This document shows positions 35,227 through 38,499 of a stretch of DNA of 38,499 nt, in pieces. The notes beneath the pieces are model-generated. The model had not been told where the DNA came from. It searched no databases and saw nothing but the letters and a program-made list of their open reading frames with translations. This DNA comes from JAXGPF01 sp964463985. GTDB taxonomy: Bacteria > Verrucomicrobiota > Kiritimatiellia > JAAZAB01. The translations under genes were made by a program, and so were the position numbers. How positions within the stretch are numbered: position 1 is the first letter of the stretch; the number at the start of each line of letters is the position of its first letter. The stretch lies in assembly GCA_964463985.1 (NCBI GenBank), contig CAYXEK010000029.1:1-38499 (forward strand), in the 5' to 3' direction.

Positions 35227-37671
35227 ATGCGGCATCTCTGGGGGCCGTGCAAAAATCGGCGGCCCAACCAGGTTTTACGGATTTGCGCCATGCGCCATCT
35301 CGGATTCATATCCGTGCGCGCCGGCCGGGGGCGGCGAACCTTGCTCTGGTTCGCCCTGCTGGTTTGGCCGATGCTCGGCGCCGGCCAGCCGCCGGAACTT
35401 GAACGCATCCGCGCCGCCAGCGACCATGATTACCCCCCCTACGAATTCCTGGATCAGGACGGACAACCAACCGGGTTTAACGTGGAGCTGTTCCGCGAGA
35501 TTTGCGCGGTCGCCGGACTTCAGCCCGAAATTCGCCTGGACACATGGAAAGTATCGCTCCAACGGCTGGAAAACGGCGAAGCCGATGTTATGATCGGCAT
35601 GTATTATTCGCCCGAACGCAGCCGTAAATTCTGTTTTTCCACGCCTTTTATCAGCGTGTCCCACGCCATCTTCGTCCGCCGCGGCTCCCCCGTCGGATGC
35701 ATGGAGGATTTGCAGGGGCGCGCCGTGATTGTCCAGCAGGGCGACATCATGCATGATGTCCTGCTGGGGCAGCGCTTGTCGGTGGATATCGTGCCGGTGA
35801 ACGATCCGGTTGACGCGCTGCGGCTGCTGGCGGGCGGCCGGCATGACTGCGCCTTGCTGGGCATGTTGCCGGCTTTGTACCTGATCCGGGAATATGGCAT
35901 ACCCGGTCTGACAACCGCCGGACCGGCGATTTACCGGACCGACTACTGCATCGCAGGGCGCAAGGGCAGCGAAATCCTGATGGCCCGTCTGGACGAAGGC
36001 CTGCGGATTCTGCACGCCAATGGACGTTACCGTCAACTGCACGATCGCTGGTTCGGCGCATATACCAGCCGCAGCGCCGCCGCCATGGCGGTCCGCTGGC
36101 TGCTGTGGATTCTCGTTCCGCTGGGTCTGGCGCTGCTGGCGATCCTGGCCTGGACGCGCACCCTGCGCCGCCGCATTCAGGAAGCGACTGCCAGTCTGCG
36201 CGTGGAATTGACGCAGCGTCAAGCCGCCGAGATGGCGCTGCAGCATCGCGAAGAACACCTGCGGATTACGCTGGATTCCATCGGGGATGCGGTCATTGCC
36301 ACCGACGCCGAAGGCCTGGTCGCGCGCATGAATCCGGCGGCCCAGCGTCTGACCGGCTGGCCGCTGGCGGAAGCCGAAGGGCGTCCCCTGGACGCCGTCT
36401 TCCAAATCATTCACGCCCAGACCCGCCAGCCGCTGCCCAGCCCCGCAACCAAAGCGCTCAAGGACGGACAGATCGTCCGCCTGGGCAACAACACGACCCT
36501 CATCCACCGCAACGGCGAGGAATATCAAATTTCCGACAGCGCTGCGCCGATTCAGGACGCCGGCGGCGAAGTCGTCGGCGCCGTGCTGGTGTTCCGCGAC
36601 ATCACCGCCCAGTACCGCCTGGCCAACGAATTGCGGGAAAGCGAACGGCAGTTCCAGGAGTTGTTCAACAATTCCATTTCCGGCCTGGCCATCCATGAAA
36701 TTGTGCTTGACCAGCAGGGGCGTCCCGTGGATTACGTTTTCATCAAGTGTAACCGGGCTTTTGAAACGCATACGGGGCTGAAATTGAAAGACACGCTCGG
36801 GAAGCGCGCCACTCAGGTTTATCCGGGCATTGAAAAAACGCACCTTATCGCCACGTACGGCAAAGTAGCGCTGACAGGCGAGCCTGTGTCTTTCGAGATT
36901 TTCTTCGAACCGGCGCAGCGGCATTTCCAGGTGACCGCCTGCCAGGTGGGCCCCCGGCGGTTCGCCGCGATTTTCTCGGACATCTCCGCCCAGAAACAGC
37001 ATGAAACCGCTTTGCGTGAAAACGCGCGGCGCCTGGAGGAATTGCTGGAGGAAAAGGAGGTGCTCCTCCGCGAGTTGCACCACCGCGTAAAAAACAACCT
37101 GGCCGTTATTCTCAGCCTGATCAACCTGCAGCAAAACGCCCCGGGGCGGGCGTCCGGCGCCGACCTGCTGAAGGAACTCTCGGGCCGCATCCGCGCCATG
37201 GCCATCCTGCATGAAATGCTCTACAAATCCGCCGACCTGAACAACATCAATTTGAAAGATTACCTGCAAAACCTGGCGGCATCGCTGCAGGAATCCTTTG
37301 CCGGCGGCGCCGGCGCGCGGCTGCGGGTACAGGCGGAGGACATGAACGCGAGCATGGATATCGCGGTGCCCTGCGGCCTGATTGTCAACGAACTGGTGAC
37401 CAATGCCTTCAAGCACGCTTTCCCGAAACAAGACCCGCGGCCGGCCGGCGCGCCGCCGCCGGAAATCACAGTGCGGGCGGAGCGGCATGACGGGGAATGC
37501 CTGTTGACGGTTGCGGACAACGGTCGGGGATTTCCCGACGGCATGGATTGGCAGACCGCGTCCTCCCTCGGCCTGCGCCTGGTGCGGATGCTGGCGCAGC
37601 AGCAACTGCAAGGCGCCGTGGAAACGGACAACTCCGCCGGCGCGGCTTTCCGCATCCGGTTTAAAATCTAA
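35227..37671 (+). CDS. Hybrid sensor histidine kinase: solute-binding domain, PAS domains, HisKA_2 core
   Basis: 814 aa from ATG 35227 (AGGGCGG 9 nt upstream, just after a strong promoter). ATG 35290 would give a more ordinary signal sequence (RRTLLWFALLVWPMLGAG). About residues 55-280 form a family-3 periplasmic solute-binding domain (DYPPYEFLDQDGQPTGFNVELF). A membrane helix follows at about 290-310. Then come two PAS-like domains (about 335-460 and 475-590). The kinase core begins LLRELHHRVKNNLAVILSLINLQ (phospho-acceptor histidine near 619), with N-box NELVTNAFKHAF and G-boxes ADNGRGFPDG and SLGLRL. This is the HisKA_2/HWE-like class. The ligand is probably an amino acid or similar small solute. 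No response regulator is adjacent, so it may signal to a distant one. Confidence 0.93.
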   Translation: MRHLWGPCKNRRPNQVLRICAMRHLGFISVRAGRGRRTLLWFALLVWPMLGAGQPPELERIRAASDHDYPPYEFLDQDGQPTGFNVELFREICAVAGLQPEIRLDTWKVSLQRLENGEADVMIGMYYSPERSRKFCFSTPFISVSHAIFVRRGSPVGCMEDLQGRAVIVQQGDIMHDVLLGQRLSVDIVPVNDPVDALRLLAGGRHDCALLGMLPALYLIREYGIPGLTTAGPAIYRTDYCIAGRKGSEILMARLDEGLRILHANGRYRQLHDRWFGAYTSRSAAAMAVRWLLWILVPLGLALLAILAWTRTLRRRIQEATASLRVELTQRQAAEMALQHREEHLRITLDSIGDAVIATDAEGLVARMNPAAQRLTGWPLAEAEGRPLDAVFQIIHAQTRQPLPSPATKALKDGQIVRLGNNTTLIHRNGEEYQISDSAAPIQDAGGEVVGAVLVFRDITAQYRLANELRESERQFQELFNNSISGLAIHEIVLDQQGRPVDYVFIKCNRAFETHTGLKLKDTLGKRATQVYPGIEKTHLIATYGKVALTGEPVSFEIFFEPAQRHFQVTACQVGPRRFAAIFSDISAQKQHETALRENARRLEELLEEKEVLLRELHHRVKNNLAVILSLINLQQNAPGRASGADLLKELSGRIRAMAILHEMLYKSADLNNINLKDYLQNLAASLQESFAGGAGARLRVQAEDMNASMDIAVPCGLIVNELVTNAFKHAFPKQDPRPAGAPPPEITVRAERHDGECLLTVADNGRGFPDGMDWQTASSLGLRLVRMLAQQQLQGAVETDNSAGAAFRIRFKI

Positions 37672-37729
37672 AGCGATGATGCCCGCTATTAAAGCGGCGC
37701 CAGCGCCAGTGGCAGTCGCTTGTCTAACC

Positions 37730-37882
37730 TGACCTATTCATGAAGATTTTAATTCTTCATGCATAGGTCACCCGAACGGCTTCGACGTGAGCGACTTACG
37801 TCGCTCGTGCTCAGGGTTAGCCTTGAGCAAGCCGGCGATTTATGCCGGCGCGTCGAAATTTCAAAGCCTTTGGCTTTGAAAT
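37730..37882. repeat. Cluster of nested palindromes
   Basis: Hairpins: TGACCTAT/ATAGGTCA with inner ATGAAGA/TCTTCAT (37730-37770); GAGCGAC/GTCGCTC (37789-37806); GCCGGC/GCCGGC (37831-37849); ATTTCAAAGCC/GGCTTTGAAAT (37858-37882). An enclosing pair, TTCGACG (37781-37787) and CGTCGAA (37851-37857), brackets several of them. Outer half-sites GTCTAAC and GTTAG-type sequences are also present near 37722 and 37816. Confidence 0.7.
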
Positions 37883-38043
37883 GCTTATGAATGAAAATGT
37901 AACAGCAGCATCCCATAGAAAATCACTTTATGCTCTCACCCTCCTTCGTCAAGACTACGGCGGGCAAGCCAATGCACAAAGCCACAAAGAAGATGAGGAT
38001 TATTTATTACGGAACCGGATAAGCGGATGGAGTGCGGTAGCCA

Positions 38044-38100
38044 CCCGCCTTCGCTAAAGCTACGGCGGGCACGCCCGCCTTCGCTAAAGCTACGGCGGGC
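38044..38100. repeat. Tandem 27-bp palindromic repeat, two copies
   Basis: The unit starting CCCGCCTTCGC and ending GGCGGGC is repeated identically at 38044-38070 and 38074-38100 (30-bp period). Each has CCCGCC/GGCGGG ends that can pair. A degenerate third copy lies at 37939-37965. Repeats of this look occur between genes in several phyla, from memory. Confidence 0.85.
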
Positions 38101-38173
38101 AAGCACATTCAAAGGAAAGTGCATGTATTTCATGGAATTGAATGGGATGCCGCGCTGTCCGCTATGCGGACAT

Positions 38174-38253
38174 GGATCGGCGGACACCCGGATACCCGAA
38201 TTAATTCGCGTATCAGGGTGTCAGCCGATCCGCCAGACCGGCAGATGCCGGTC
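38174..38253. repeat. 58-bp near-perfect palindrome followed by a hairpin
   Basis: 38174-38231 reads almost the same on both strands around CGAATTAATTCG, with only three mismatched pairs per arm. It is followed directly by GACCGGC/GCCGGTC (38236-38253), itself flanked by CGCC/GGCG. It is not followed by a T-run, so it is not an obvious terminator. Confidence 0.8.
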
Positions 38254-38499
38254 GGCGCGGCAATTGGCAATACATCTGATCATTTTGTGCATTTTGAGTA
38301 TTTCTTTATCTGTTTTTATTATAAATCTTTGTGCCTTTGTGTCTTTGTGTGAGTATTTCTGAATCTGTTGATTTACGCCAAACTCCAATTTCCTTAAAGA
38401 ATATCGTCGTTTCCATCTGATAAATTATATCTATGGGATGACAGTGAAAATGTAATTTTCATGAATAATGCAGGCTAAGATCATCCTGCAGGATAATAC

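Larger units (their letters stand above)
37672..38499. other. Gene-free, repeat-packed tail of the window
   Basis: Beyond the kinase there is no ORF with family-like sequence. The stretch consists of nested hairpins, two short tandem repeats, a 58-bp palindrome and, from about 38260, AT-rich sequence with a TTTGTGCCTTTGTGTC-type run. It may be an intergenic repeat island; the edge of the next gene is not visible. Confidence 0.6.

Noticed and set aside
35275..37611. 778-aa open frame on the minus strand
   Set aside because: Antisense to the sensor kinase, whose domains are all recognisable; no family motif in the antisense product.
38044..38100. Possible CRISPR array
   Set aside because: Only two full units with a 3-bp gap and no spacers; palindromic units with a 30-bp period do not fit.
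38027..38362. 111-aa open frame with repeated PPSLKLRRA
   Set aside because: It is a translation of the 27-bp tandem repeat and AT-rich intergenic sequence, not a protein family.

Overview
The window is about 38.5 kb of GC-rich bacterial chromosome with no rRNA, tRNA, phage, integrase, transposase or CRISPR signal. Its gene families suggest the PVC superphylum, most likely a Kiritimatiellota- or Lentisphaerota-like bacterium. The evidence is large secreted multidomain glycan-active-looking proteins, ExbB/ExbD genes next to a DUF4159 protein, FG-GAP proteins, a Ser/Thr kinase fused to leucine-rich repeats, and PocR-type AraC regulation. The phylum is an inference from gene content, not a sequence match.

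Left arm (1-12443): four genes on the minus strand form a tightly coupled operon that is a tandem duplication of a two-gene module. Each module encodes a cytoplasmic six-hairpin-glycosidase-like protein (about 740 aa) followed by a secreted protein of about 1100 aa (CBM9-like domain, TIM-barrel-like domain, C-terminal carbohydrate-binding-like domain). Consecutive genes overlap or nearly overlap. A 214-bp stretch at the module junction is identical in both copies. A PocR-AraC regulator is transcribed divergently, and a 149-bp inverted-repeat element with hairpins lies between.

Middle (12421-21561): a six-gene minus-strand operon encodes a TPR protein, ExbB with a C-terminal zinc ribbon, two different ExbD proteins, a TonB-like DUF4159 protein and a secreted FG-GAP protein. 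A 1005-aa exported TPR protein is transcribed divergently. Together they look like a proton-motive-force-driven envelope machine of unknown substrate, and this is the best candidate here for an undescribed system.

Right-middle (21609-26740): a GNAT acetyltransferase, a xylose-isomerase-like TIM-barrel protein, a repeat-rich intergenic stretch, an unrecognised secreted protein, purM, a broken succinylglutamate desuccinylase/aspartoacylase gene and a single Flp-like pilin.

Right arm (26822-37671): a Ser/Thr kinase with transmembrane, coiled-coil and LRR regions, thrC and mntP in one tight plus-strand run; an NtrC-type response regulator divergent from an M48 metallopeptidase lipoprotein; and a hybrid sensor kinase with a periplasmic solute-binding domain and a HisKA_2-type core. 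The last 0.8 kb carries no credible gene but is packed with palindromes and short repeats. At least two families of non-coding mobile or palindromic elements recur between genes.
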